Shown one piece after another: positions 43,600 to 53,256 of a stretch of 64,000 bases of DNA; position 1 is the first letter of the stretch; the number at the start of each line of letters is the position of its first letter. The DNA is from Bemisia tabaci (taxonomy: Eukaryota > Arthropoda > Insecta > Hemiptera > Aleyrodidae). Location of the stretch: assembly GCF_918797505.1 (NCBI RefSeq), contig NC_092793.1:71543660-71607659 (forward strand), given 5' to 3'. The notes under the pieces were generated by a model, which was not told the origin of the DNA, did not search any database, and saw only the letters and a program-made list of their open reading frames with translations. The position numbers and the translations under genes are program-made.

Positions 43600-44849
43600 T
43601 ATGAACTTTGGGCATCTTGGGACGAGAAGGCTCACTAAGAAAAGGCATAGGTAATACAGGGATGAATGAGATGATCCGATGAGCCACGTTTAGTAATCCT
43701 CAGCCGCTCAAATTGCCTAATGGAGCGTTTGAAGGCGAGCAAATTGGACAGCGGAACGCATTATGGCTGCGTACGCGGCAGGTAGGCAAATATAAAATAA
43801 CGTTAACGGCACGCGGCGTCACGGCATCAGCCAGCACAAAACTTTGTACTTACGACGTTTCGTACTAAAATAATCGCGATCTGCTCCGTTCTTCAGATTG
43901 TGGCAGCGCTGCTTCCGATAACATCAAATAAATCGTAGCTCTAAAGCAAGTCTATAACGAAAGGCGCCCAGTAACCAATCCGGTTTAATTAAAACACTTT
44001 CATTAAAAAGTCGAGTTTTTAACTGCATTACGAGTTAATTAATATCGTTGCCAAGCGGTGGTGGGAGTGGGGGGGGGGGGGGGGAGCACAAAGTCGGGGC
44101 ATCCCGGGGGAGAGGGTCGCCGCCTCTCTCTGGCGCTTAAACTATAAGCTAATTCATCCATTCCACTTACATTGTACCCCGGCCATTTTCCAGGAATGCA
44201 GTGCAGACATCTTATTCAAAGATCTCTTTTTATTCGAGCTCTACTGACACCGCTTTTGTCCCGACAGTTTTCACGCTTTTGAGCTTTATTACCTCCATTT
44301 GCCTTACAAAACCACGCGAATAAGAATTAATATTTTAAATAAGTCCGTCTACCGGGAAAAAGGTTGTCCATAGAAGCATATGTTACAGGTGGGCGAATTT
44401 TATCAAATTATTAAAAAGTATTTTTCTTTCTAGACTTCAACAATCTCTGCACGTGGCAGGTTGAAATTTTAGATGGCTTTTTTTGAAATCATGTTTCTCT
44501 GAATGTAAACTTTGAGCCACTTTAACTCTGGTTTGATTCGAAACTTTCGAGAATTACTTGTCCAAATATGTGTGTTGAACATTTATTTAATGCTCTGGTA
44601 TCAAGTAACAAATTTTGAGATAAGGTTCACTGAGGCCTTTCTCTTCCCAGTAACGATCACAAATGAACATTCATACGTACATTGCCTCATGTTGTTTTTT
44701 TATCATAGGTATACATTGTTTCATGATCAGAAAAACAAATAAGAAAACTCTCAAAGAAACTGTAAAAATAGGAAACATAAGGGAGTCCACAAAATGGGCT
44801 GCTCTGAAAGGCGATACGAGAGGATTAACATACCGATCTTTGTCTGTAA
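43600..44849. other. Unique region with CpG-rich block
   Basis: 43680-44130 is unique, CpG-containing sequence of balanced composition with ATTA/TTAATTAA motifs and a 16-base poly-G run. Possibly regulatory; no gene supported. Confidence 0.35.
44069..44084 (+). repeat. Poly-G run, 16 bases
   Basis: Mononucleotide tract. Confidence 0.9.
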
Positions 44850-45014
44850 CAGTGGCGTGGCGTGAATCGCGATGTATCGATTGTTATGCCATTTAAACCC
44901 ATGGAAAAGGATCGATAAACAGTGTGTTCGCAGCGAACGCCTTAATAATTTATTCTTTACCATAGGTTTAAATGGCATAACGATCAATACATCGCAATCC
45001 ACGCCACGCCACTG
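44850..45014. mobile_element. CAGTGGCGTGG-ended MITE (hAT-like), copy 2
   Basis: CAGTGGCGTGGCGTGAATCG and its counterpart CCACGCCACGCCACTG, arms about 45 bp. The flanking octamers GTCTGTAA and ATCTGTTA agree at six of eight positions, consistent with the 8-bp duplication of hAT elements. Confidence 0.85.
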
Positions 45015-45750
45015 ATCTGTTAAGTAATATTTATAGGTGTTATATTTTCATCTGATGAAAAATCTCGTCAGTATTTAACGGCTTGTAATACCGCTAGACG
45101 AGAGAAGTCATACTGGCAGGGATCTTCAAAATGTTAACTTATATCATTGTAATTTCTCGAAAATTATTCATTTACAATCTTAATTATACTTTATGCAGGA
45201 CAAAAAGCTGGAAAAATGCCTCTTTCCTATTGACTGTTTTTGACGCATTCGAAAACTTGTATAAGGGATAAAGATAATAATCCTGCACTCTATAATAATC
45301 AACAAATACTTAGCGCCAGGAGGAATATTTGCTACATAAACTGCAGCAAATTTTTAAAGAGAATACTGTCTTACAGTTTCGTGAATTTGTGCTAAATGGA
45401 AGATTATCCTTTAAAAAAATTATTGACATAGCGGGAAAACTGGCATTGTGCAACTCAGGAATATTCATAATTGTCGTAACTGTTTAAGCATCTCCTCGTC
45501 GTCGCAAAAAAAGGGAAATCTTTATTTCATGAGACTGTCTTCATTCGTTAAATAATGAAGTTGATTTATTTTACCTTCTACATCAGTCTGTTCGTCGTTC
45601 AGGTATTTTCGGCTATTTTGTTCCATTTAATTTTTGTTTTGTTTTTTGTTTGGGATCCTCTATTTTCTGAAACTGCCTACTTAGCATTAATTTGTTACTA
45701 TTCCATGTTTTTTGGTTGATTAAGTTGTTCTTGATTCTCTCCGGCAATAC
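45015..45750. other. Unique AT-rich stretch, no gene seen
   Basis: No ORF of note and no repeat family recognised. Confidence 0.4.
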
Positions 45751-45912
45751 AGCAGTAGTACCCATAGCTCTCGATGTTTTCAGTCACGGCGCACAATGGA
45801 TCAAGTCAATAGGCGAGGCCGGACACATTTTGGAAAATGTAAACGTTTATAACTCCATTTATACAAAGCTTTGAGCAGTATTGCTCATCTCTCGATGTTT
45901 TCAGTCACGGCG
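45751..45912 (+). repeat. Partial tandem duplication of a W-family left end
   Basis: AGCAGTA..CTCTCGATGTTTTCAGTCAC followed by the W-family left end occurs at 45751 and again about 121 bp later, leading into the full element at 45913. The first copy is truncated after about 95 bp of the MITE. Confidence 0.8.
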
Positions 45913-46046
45913 CACGGTGGATCAAGTCGATAGGCAAGGTCGGACACATTTTGACAAATTTAAACGCTTCTAACTCCGTTTAAACACAACTTTGACGGTC
46001 TAGAGGTGGTTCTACTGTTTTCTAGTGAAATGTTCTACAGTCAGCA

Positions 46047-46288
46047 CACTGGAAAAAAAACACATTGAATCTAGAGTCCAGACTCTTAAAAACATCGACA
46101 AGAAAAAGTACTCTTGATTCAATCAGAATCTAGCTTAAATCAAGAACCAAGCCTCTTAATTTAAGCGTATTTCGTTTTGATTCAAGCAAAAATCCGATTA
46201 AATCAAGAGTATTTTTTCTTGTCAGTGTTTTCAAGAGTCTGGACTCTAGATCCAATGTATTTTTTTTTTTTTTTTTCTTCCCCCAGTG
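46047..46288. mobile_element. CACTGG-ended palindromic MITE, copy 8, nested
   Basis: Flanked by CA on both sides. The right end has an expanded poly-T run (about 18). Confidence 0.92.
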
Positions 46289-46340
46289 CACCCTTTGAAA
46301 TTGAAAATGTGATGAAATAAACGTCCAAACTGTCAGTTTA

Positions 46341-46528
46341 CACTGGTAAAAAAAACCTCTTGGTTCAAGAGTGCAGTTTCTTGTCGCCGGATTTAAGAGT
46401 CTTGAACTCTTGTTTCAAGTGGATTTTGCATTGATTCAATTCAAAATCCGCTTGAAACAAGAGTCCAGACTCTTAAATCCGGCGACAAGAAACTGCACTC
46501 TTGAACCAAGAGGTTTTCTTTACCAGTG
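46341..46528. mobile_element. CACTGG-ended MITE of a second subfamily, nested
   Basis: 188-bp almost perfect palindrome sharing only the tips (CACTGGTAAAAAAAACC) and the phrases TTCTTGTCG and AGAGTC..ACTCTT with the other copies. Its interior (CAAGAGTGCAGTTTC, GGATTTAAGAGTC) is distinct. Flanked by TA on both sides. Confidence 0.92.
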
Positions 46529-46578
46529 TAAGTCAAAAATTTCATGTCCGACCTCTCTAGTTGACTCGATCTACCGTG

Positions 46579-46870
46579 CGACGAGGCGCCTTGTTTCAGT
46601 TCTAGTTGCGTGCGGTGAGGACCCGTTAATTAGGGCTTACGGTGGAGTCGGCCGAGCTGAGAGCAGAAGAAAGTCACTTGGTGGAAGGACGCACCGCCGC
46701 CAAAACCAGCGTGTCGCCGACGGTCGGCGCTGGAAATCCGCGGGTGTTTCTCCCGGGAGTAACGCCTAACGCGGGCGGGCGGCGACGGGCAACGGCGCGG
46801 CCGCGGCGGGCTCAGCGTTACGCGCCCCGGACCCGGACGTGAGCCGGGAACGTGCACTCCATCGGAAATG
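46579..46870. promoter_or_regulatory. CpG-rich segment, candidate promoter or 5' exon
   Basis: Sharply higher GC and dense CpG (GGCGGCGACGGG, GCGCGGCCGCGG) than anything within several kb. TTTCAGTTCTAG at about 46595 resembles an insect initiator (TCAGTY), and GGACGTGAGCCG at about 46840 resembles a splice donor. No downstream coding exon is identified, so promoter status is inference. ORFs through it (up to 132 codons) begin inside MITEs and are not supported. Confidence 0.35.
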
Positions 46871-47167
46871 GAATCAGCGAGCTGAACGGAATTCATAACA
46901 ACCCAAGGAGAAGAGTCTGTTTGATTATCGGAGACCGCAATCTTATTTGTGAACAAAAAATGCGCCGTGTAATGATCCCTCCCGAATCCCGTCCCTCATG
47001 TCAAAGATCTTTGATGAAGTAGTGCGACTTATCGGATTACTCCAGGTGTATTTCTTGGCTCCCGCAGTTAGCGGCGTCGCAAAAAATCCCGAGTGAAATG
47101 GATAAGTAAACAAAATGTGATTAGTAATGGTTTGACGGCTTGTTTTCAGCACAAAAAAAAAAGACTT
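46871..47167. other. Unique stretch
   Basis: No coding region or repeat recognised. Confidence 0.35.
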
Positions 47168-47453
47168 CAGGGTGTCTCCTAAAACGTACTGGCCGAAAAT
47201 TAGTACTTTTACAGTGCTCTTTCAGTACATTCTCACGAAATTCAGTACCTCCTGAAGAGAAAAATTCAGTTCTTTTTCAGTACCAGACGAAATTCGAAAT
47301 AATTAAAAAATTTGAATTTCTCGCTCAAATTGCGACAAAAATGACAAAAACCCGGATGTCATGCGGAATTTCCGCACTTTTTCAGTGCTTCCACCCTTAA
47401 AAAACAGCCCTACTTCCGGATTTTCCGGAAATTCCAGACTTGTAGACACTCTG
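47168..47453. mobile_element. CAGGGTGTC-ended element, copy 3
   Basis: CAGGGTGTCTCCTAAAACG..CTTGTAGACACTCTG, flanked by GACTT/GACTC. Interior matches copy 1 closely, including TCTCGCTCAAATTGCGAC. Confidence 0.85.
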
Positions 47454-47780
47454 GACTCAGATTCCTTTCCCCTACAGCGTTACAAATTTTGTGAGGGGCC
47501 TCTTGATACGAGATACCTGTCGATGAAAGATCGAATTGAAAAAAATGAAAATGATAATCGGAGTATGGTTACATTCCCACGAAATTCAGTACCTCCTGAA
47601 CAGAAAAATGCAGTTCTTTTTCAGTACCTCCAATTGACGAAATTCGAAAAAATTCAAAAATTTGAATTTCTCGCTCAAATTGCGACAAAAATGAAAAAAA
47701 TTCGAGCCTTCTTGCAGGATTTCCGCATTTTTTCAGTAATGCTCCAAAATCCTCAAGTTTTCAAGGGCCCCCAAAAAATT
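47454..47780. repeat. Shared flank plus a second partial copy of the element
   Basis: 47454-47575 repeats the sequence right of copy 1 (6744-6850). From 47572 a further partial copy of the element interior follows (ACGAAATTCAGTACCTCCTG, CTCGCTCAAATTGCGAC), ending near 47780 without a terminus. Confidence 0.78.
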
Positions 47781-47868
47781 TGATCGGACCACTCGCAGAA
47801 AAAAAAGAATTGAAATAAATAATGGAAATAACCCGTTCCACGGGATTCGTGGTTTTTAAGGGCCGGGG

Positions 47869-48104
47869 CACAGTGGATCGAGTCAATTCGAGAGGTCGGA
47901 CAAGAAATTGTTGACTAAAATTGCAAATTTTGATGTTTATCTCGTCTCATTTTAAATTACATGGGGCGCTATTGAAAGACAATATTATGAGGAAACCAAT
48001 GAAACCACTTTTAGAACCTCAATTTTTTGTATAAACGTAGTTTTAATAAGCGTTTAAAGTTTCCAAATTCTGTCAGACCTATCCCATTGACTCGATCCAC
48101 TGTG
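47869..48104. mobile_element. W-family MITE, copy 5
   Basis: CACAGTGGATCGAGTCAATT..TTGACTCGATCCACTGTG, in opposite internal orientation to copies 1-4 (the GTCTCATT.AAATTACATGGGG side comes first). Confidence 0.92.
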
Positions 48105-48499
48105 CGGGGGTGCTGCAGTGCCCCGCCTAAACCGGTCTTGACCGCAGTTGAATCGCGTGTAAGTAGGATTATTTATGTAGTTATTGGCTAAACGCGTCAA
48201 CTCGTTTGCAATGGCTGCTTTGACTTTCGTTGTTTTTTGTTGTTACGCGAGCGGGAAGTTTGAATTTACTAATATTCATGTAAAATTAGGGATACGGTCC
48301 TTGACCGCCTCATGGTCAAAATCTCAAAACGCTTCGTGCCTCAGGCATCATGCGCTACGCGTTACCCTTATGATTTTACGTAATAGAGTAAGATATCAAT
48401 ACTAATTTCTCATTTATCAGATTGTTTAGCACTATCAAAACCTGTTCAACACTTTTTTTGTGAAAATGTGATAGAAATAGATCTTGCGATGCTCTAAAT
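48105..48499. other. Unique stretch
   Basis: A 73-codon ORF (48184-48405) has a hydrophobic N-terminal segment but no recognised family. Not called. Confidence 0.3.
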
Positions 48500-48578
48500 G
48501 GACGCTTTTATGCTCAAAGGAATTATGCTGCGCATGCAAACCCTACGTTTGTAGTTAAATTTTAGCATAAATATTTCC
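48500..48578. mobile_element. GGACGTATTT-type MITE, short degenerate copy 5
   Basis: GGACGCTTTTATGCTCAAAG ... TTTTAGCATAAATATTTCC resembles the 76-bp copy at 43179. Left flank AAAT; the right end has decayed. Confidence 0.65.
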
Positions 48579-48582
48579 TTGT

Positions 48583-48590
48583 CTAGTGAT
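48583..48590. repeat. 8-bp target-site duplication of the MULE-like element, left (CTAGTGAT)
   Basis: Identical to 52903-52910. Confidence 0.8.
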
Positions 48591-48975
48591 GGCTGCACTT
48601 CTTTTCCGCCCACTTTCTCTTTTTCAGCCCCTTTTCAAAGTATCAATTCCGCCCACTTCATTTCCGCAGACATGATTTGTTGGTCAATTTGGCAACTGTG
48701 CGGGCACGCAATGAGGAGGAATAGCACTGCCGCTGATAAGATTTCCCACTGATCTATCTAAGATCGTCTGCTTTCATTCTTGATACGATCAGATGCAAAG
48801 GTATTTTGGGAACTTACTCCGTGTCACACATTGCGTTACGCGTACTACTACTCATCAGATGAAAACTTCACCCTTCTACAAATAAAACAGTGGCTTCGAT
48901 TTTTGTTTGCTTTGTCGTATTTAAGACCCGAAGATGTTCCCGCCGCATTTTCAACCTTGAAATCAATTGCTCCGA

Positions 48976-48988
48976 ATAATCCCGCCTG
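48976..48988. repeat. 13-bp LINE target-site duplication, left (ATAATCCCGCCTG)
   Basis: Perfect direct copy of 52227-52239. Confidence 0.97.
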
Positions 48989-51900
48989 GGGGACCCGTAT
49001 GGGGGACTGTACTCAGTACTGTCACAGGTTTAGCAAGCCTGCGGACCCCAGCTGGTAGCCCCTGCCTTAAAGGGGGGTGGAGATGGTCACCGGCTTCATG
49101 GCGTATGAACCACTCATCAGAGGGGCAGACAGGGCTCATAGCTGTGGTGAAAGCAGCCTGTCTAGGAGACGGTACTCCAAAATCAAACCCTGGTCCTCCA
49201 GGTTGGGGGTTGGGGCATCGGGCTAACTCCCCGATACCCGGAAAAAACTTAATGTTAAAAAGCCTAATAAAGATAGCCTCGGTGATAATGGAAAAAAACG
49301 GATTTTGCGACACAAACTACGGAAAAGGACAATGGTTTTTGGGACATGGAATGTACAGGGCATTTCTAATAAATTGACAGAGGTTGTATCGGAGGTAAAA
49401 AAGTATAATGTAGATGTCGCCGTGTTAACAGAAACGAAAAAGAAAGGCACAGGATCAGAAAACTTAGGATGTTATGATCTGTTCTATAGTGGTGTCAGTA
49501 AAGATCAACGCGCACAGCAAGGAGTCGCCATACTTATCCGGAAAAGTTTGCGTCCGTCTATAACTACTTGGGAAGCAGTAGACCAGCGGATCATCAGAAT
49601 GCATCTTACACTGCATGGTCACAAGGTGGCCCTGTTAGGAGTATATGGTGTGAATGATGATGCTCCCGTCAATCTAAAGGATCAGTTCTTTGAGCAACTC
49701 AACGACGAGGTTCTGAGGGTTGGAAGGACAAGGGAGGTCATTATCATGGGAGATTTGAATGGTAGAACCGGACGAAGGAATGGTTCTAAAGTTGTTGGAC
49801 CTTTCGGTGAAGAGGCGATGAATGACAACGGTGCACGCATCATTGATATGTGTGAACAAAACGAGTTGAAAATACTGAACGGATTCTACCAACATCGAGA
49901 TATCCATAAGTACACGTGGGTTCAGCAAACTCGGGGGCTGAAGTCAATCATCGACTACGCGGTCACCAGGCAAACGAGTACCATGAAGGTTCAACAAGTA
50001 AGAGTTTGCCGGGGGTTCTCCTGTGGTAGTGATCACCATTTTCTCAAGGCGGAGATTGCATTTCCGGTTAAGTATGGGCTGCAGAGGAATACCTTGCAAC
50101 ATCAGAAGTGCCAGCCACAAGGAACGAAGATCGAACAAGTGCACTACAACATCGATAGCTTACAGCATGAAAGCGTGAAAGCGCTCTACAGGAAGCGGCT
50201 GGATGAGAAACTGGGAGTAGAAACTTTCGATACTGCAGAAGAGTTGTACCAGTTCATCAAAAGTTGCATACATTCAGCTGCGAAGGAAGCCCTGGGTATG
50301 TGTAATGAGAGCAAGGATGTACAGAAACCCTACTGGTGGGACAAAGAGGTAGAGGAGGTAATTGAAGAAAAGCGTAGGAAGTACCATGACTATCTGGCTT
50401 CTAGGACTGCAGACACCCGCGGCGCGTATAGGAAAGCCCAGGCGAGGGTTCGTCTTTTAATCACCAGGAAGAAAAACGAGTCTTGGGAGACCAACTGCTC
50501 AAGGATTGACACATACCTGGGGGGAAGGAAGAGTGCTGAGAGCTGGAAGCTGATCAAAGGCCTAAGAAGGGACATGAAACGGGACATTATATCTCCGATA
50601 ACAATCTCACAGCTTGACGAACATTTTAATAAATTATTGACGGAAGGACGACCAGAGTTTCAAACGGGGAATGCTGAAAATATAGTCGAGGATCACTCAA
50701 TGGAAATTCGAGTTGAGGAGGTGGTCAAAGCAATCAGGGAATTGATGAATGGAAGAGCTCCTGGGCCAGGAAACATTCCAGCCGAGTTAATTAAATGTGG
50801 GACTGGCAAGTTGGTTAACCATCTCAGGGATTTGCTGCAGAAGTGCATTGACGGTGATGACATCCCGAAAGAATGGAAAGAGGCCTGGATAACAGCGTCG
50901 CATAAAAAAGGAAGGAAGGATGACTGTGGGAACTACAGAGGGTTAGCGGTGACAGGAACGATAAGTAAAATTTATGGAAAAGTGTTGAAAGCGAAGATCG
51001 AAGAGGAGTGGACCCCGTTCGAGGCGGAGGAGCAAGCAGGTTTTAGGGCTGGTCGGTCTACCGCTGATCATCTGTTCTGTGTTACCCAGTTAACCGAAAA
51101 GAAGAGAATTGTTGGCCAGGAGCTTCATTTAGTGTTTTTGGATATTGAAAAGGCTTATGATAGTATTCCTCTTGTGAAACTCTGGGAAGTCCTAGAAGAA
51201 ACTGGTTTTAGTAAAGGACTTATTGGGGCAGTCAAGCAGTTTTATCGGGGGGCTTTTGCTAGAATTAAGTGCCAAGGAAGGCTTTCAGACGGTTTTTTTG
51301 TCACCAAGGGGCTTAAGCAGGGATGTTGTCTGTCACCGACGCTGTTTAAGATATATCTAGAGCACGTTCTGAAGGAATGGAAAAGAAAGTGTGCCGGCAT
51401 GGGCGTCCCTCTAAATGACCAAGAAACACTGTTCACGCTATGCTTTGCTGACGACCAGGTAGTCATAAGTCAAGATCACGATGACGCGGAGTATATGACC
51501 CGGAAGTTGGTGGAGGAGTACCGCAAATGGGGCCTCGAGGTTAGTGTCCGTAAGACAAAAAAGATGTCAGTCGGAGGTGCTCAGCAAAGCATAGTCCTGG
51601 AGGATGGTCAACATATAGAAAGTTGCGAACAATACAAGTACCTGGGGGTGAACCTGACTTCGGATGGGAAGCTGGATCAGGCCATTCGGGACCGTAATCT
51701 TCTAGGAAGGAAAGCCATCGCCATGCTTAATGGGATCCTTTGGGACCAAAGGATTTCCAAAGACAACAAGAAGAGGATTTATAACTCGGTTGTCAAGCCT
51801 ATTATCACCTATGGCAGTGAAGTGTGGCAGTTGAAGAAGCGGACCCAAGAAATGCTCAAGGCGACCGAGATGGATTTCTGGCGAAGATCGGCTGGAATCT

Positions 51901-52226
51901 CGAGGAGAGAACGTGTCAGGAATGAACGTGTCCGAGAGATAATGGGCGTTGAGGGGACGATTGTGCACGATATCATGACCAAGCAATTGGTATGGTATGG
52001 GCATGTGCAGAGAATGGCTGATACCAGGTTGCCGAAGAAGGTGTTGGAGTGGGTCCCCCCAGGTAGGCGACGGAGAGGGCGTCCAGCCAAACGGTGGGTA
52101 GAGGGCATCCATGAAGAGATGGAGAGATGCCACCTTCCGGAGGATCTCTACCATGACAGATTCCTGTGGAAAATAGGCGTCGCAGAGCGCCCTAGCGCGC
52201 CGTAAAAGCGGCTCATACATACACAC
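48989..52226 (+). mobile_element. Full-length RTE-like non-LTR retrotransposon
   Basis: A 3238-bp element with an about 340-bp GC-richer 5' leader, one large ORF and a very short 3' end. The 3' end is 21 bp after the stop and consists of a CATACATACACACA-like microsatellite. Flanked by a perfect 13-bp duplication. Total size of about 3.2 kb, endonuclease-RT order, absence of a C-terminal RNase H and a microsatellite tail all fit the RTE group. An intact frame and perfect duplication show a recent insertion. The leader contains a GCATCGGGCTAACTCCCCGA hairpin. Confidence 0.95.
49332..52205 (+). CDS. LINE ORF: apurinic-type endonuclease and reverse transcriptase
   Basis: The first in-frame ATG gives 957 residues; the frame is open further upstream without an ATG, so this start is preferred. 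It sits directly before the endonuclease motif. Endonuclease: GTWNVQGI with N7, LTETK with E34, MGDLNGR with D141 and N143, SDHHF with D234-H235-H236. All expected catalytic residues are present. Reverse transcriptase: NYRGLAVT and EQAGFRAGRST before LDIEKAYDS (D604), then LKQGCCLSPTLF, and FADD at 705-708 supplying the other two aspartates. The C-terminal part has YGSEVW, LVWYGHVQRM and GRRRRGRPAKRW, a basic region typical of these arthropod LINEs. The protein nicks the target and primes reverse transcription there. No frameshift or stop is seen, so the copy may be active. Confidence 0.97.
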   Translation: MVFGTWNVQGISNKLTEVVSEVKKYNVDVAVLTETKKKGTGSENLGCYDLFYSGVSKDQRAQQGVAILIRKSLRPSITTWEAVDQRIIRMHLTLHGHKVALLGVYGVNDDAPVNLKDQFFEQLNDEVLRVGRTREVIIMGDLNGRTGRRNGSKVVGPFGEEAMNDNGARIIDMCEQNELKILNGFYQHRDIHKYTWVQQTRGLKSIIDYAVTRQTSTMKVQQVRVCRGFSCGSDHHFLKAEIAFPVKYGLQRNTLQHQKCQPQGTKIEQVHYNIDSLQHESVKALYRKRLDEKLGVETFDTAEELYQFIKSCIHSAAKEALGMCNESKDVQKPYWWDKEVEEVIEEKRRKYHDYLASRTADTRGAYRKAQARVRLLITRKKNESWETNCSRIDTYLGGRKSAESWKLIKGLRRDMKRDIISPITISQLDEHFNKLLTEGRPEFQTGNAENIVEDHSMEIRVEEVVKAIRELMNGRAPGPGNIPAELIKCGTGKLVNHLRDLLQKCIDGDDIPKEWKEAWITASHKKGRKDDCGNYRGLAVTGTISKIYGKVLKAKIEEEWTPFEAEEQAGFRAGRSTADHLFCVTQLTEKKRIVGQELHLVFLDIEKAYDSIPLVKLWEVLEETGFSKGLIGAVKQFYRGAFARIKCQGRLSDGFFVTKGLKQGCCLSPTLFKIYLEHVLKEWKRKCAGMGVPLNDQETLFTLCFADDQVVISQDHDDAEYMTRKLVEEYRKWGLEVSVRKTKKMSVGGAQQSIVLEDGQHIESCEQYKYLGVNLTSDGKLDQAIRDRNLLGRKAIAMLNGILWDQRISKDNKKRIYNSVVKPIITYGSEVWQLKKRTQEMLKATEMDFWRRSAGISRRERVRNERVREIMGVEGTIVHDIMTKQLVWYGHVQRMADTRLPKKVLEWVPPGRRRRGRPAKRWVEGIHEEMERCHLPEDLYHDRFLWKIGVAERPSAP

Positions 52227-52239
52227 ATAATCCCGCCTG
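52227..52239. repeat. 13-bp LINE target-site duplication, right (ATAATCCCGCCTG)
   Basis: Direct copy of 48976-48988. It restores the interrupted reading frame of the MULE-like remnant. Confidence 0.97.
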
Positions 52240-52902
52240 CGTTAAATTCCACGAGTACATTAAAAGTATTACATTGAGCCTACAGCACGCTACCCCCCTA
52301 TCTTGTGGGCTTCTGAATTTTCATTTGATTGCGTTACGACCACAAACGCTGTCGAAAGTTTTAATTCAAAACTACAGTTTGATTTTTACCACAGCCATCT
52401 AGATATTCAGAAGGTATACTATCAAAACTGAAAACTTCACAAAGCATTATTTTATTAAAGATGAATTCGATTAAAAAAATGAAATTTTCAAAAAAAGGCC
52501 ACGCCAGGTGGAGCAGGATGAATGGATTCTCTGCACGACAGATGCATACTACAAATATAAGTACATTACGACGATACAATTTTTAGCCGAGATTGCCGAA
52601 TTTAAGAAGCTACCCTCAAAGTTGACGATGAGTGAAGACTCGGAATTAGAAAACTGCGACCCAGACGATCCAGAACCGGTACTGTTGGTATTATAATCTT
52701 CAAATGATGAGTGATTTTGTGATTTTATTGGTCTCTTCTCTTCCTAATTTAATTACTTTATTTCATTTCTTGATTTTTGTGCGACGTTGCCGCATACTCG
52801 GGAAAACAAGTGATTGTAAATGAAAGTGGGCGGAAACGATAATCGCCGAAACTGGGCGGAAAAGAGAAAACCACTCGAATTGGGCGGAAAAGCTAAACTG
52901 CC

Positions 52903-52910
52903 CTAGTGAT
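52903..52910. repeat. 8-bp target-site duplication of the MULE-like element, right (CTAGTGAT)
   Basis: Identical to 48583-48590. Confidence 0.8.
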
Positions 52911-52988
52911 CCATCCACCCAATCGCTGTTTTCCATAAATTGCTCGACTGCTCCGTTAACTTTCACTCTGCACTCACCTAGGTTCATA

Positions 52989-53256
52989 TCCACGGTGAAA
53001 CTGAAAAAACACGTATCTCGGTTCGTGTTGCAGCAGATTTCCCGCCATACTCACAATAATTTATTTTGAAGTAGGAAAAACTCAGCTTCATTTCTTGAAA
53101 TTTTCCTTGAATTTTTTTTTTTTTCGTTGTGTGAAGAATATCCTGTGAAAATTCAAGGCAATAGTATTTATTGGTTCTTATTTTGAAAAATAAAATTTGA
53201 GTGAAGATATCGAAACATGATAAACGAGATACGCTTTTTTGCAGTCTCACTGCCAA
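52989..53256. mobile_element. TCGACGGTG-type MITE, diverged copy
   Basis: Left end TCCACGGTGAAACTG after a TA, then ACACGTATCTCGG. The right end has CGAGATACGCTTTTTTGCAG, then TCTCACTG. The interior GTGAAGAATATCCTGTGAAA matches the family's inverted ACAGAATATTCTTC block. Confidence 0.72.

Larger units (their letters stand above)
45913..46578. mobile_element. W-family MITE, copy 4, carrying two nested MITEs
   Basis: Left end CACGGTGGATCAAGTCGATA, right end TGACTCGATCTACCGTG. Family sequence is interrupted at 46047-46288 and 46341-46528. Removing both inserts and one copy of each 2-bp target restores the usual length of about 235 bp. Confidence 0.88.
48762..52402 (+). pseudogene. MULE-type transposase fragment interrupted by the LINE
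   Basis: A frame open from after a TAA at 48759 runs into the LINE target site. On the other side, from 52240, it continues in the same frame to a TAG at 52400, about 129 codons in all. The left part ends in a segment of the form WLRFLFALSYLRPEDV..AF followed by LKSIAP. This fits the (L/M)xALxFlPxxxVxxAFxxL pattern I associate with MULE transposases downstream of the catalytic domain. The catalytic DDE region and an ATG are missing, so it was already a relic before the LINE landed. Family assignment rests on this pattern only. Confidence 0.6.
48591..52902 (+). mobile_element. MULE-like DNA transposon remnant, split by a LINE
   Basis: Starts GGCTGCACTTCTTTTCCGCC and ends with the inverted counterpart of GGCAGTTTAGCTTTTCCGCC (16 of the outer 22 bases match), inside an 8-bp duplication. 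TTTCCGCCCA-type motifs are repeated within each end (two to three per side), as subterminal transposase-binding repeats often are. Without the LINE and its extra target copy it would be 1061 bp. It contains a transposase-like reading frame broken by the LINE. Confidence 0.75.

Noticed and set aside
46371..46769. 132-codon plus-strand ORF
   Set aside because: It begins inside a palindromic MITE, passes through another MITE end and into CpG-rich noncoding sequence; a chance frame.
48780..49058. Single 92-codon ORF across the MULE-LINE junction
   Set aside because: The last part reads into the LINE leader. The true continuation of the frame is on the other side of the LINE at 52240.
51702..52226. 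174-codon minus-strand ORF
   Set aside because: It is the antisense shadow of the 3' part of the LINE reading frame.
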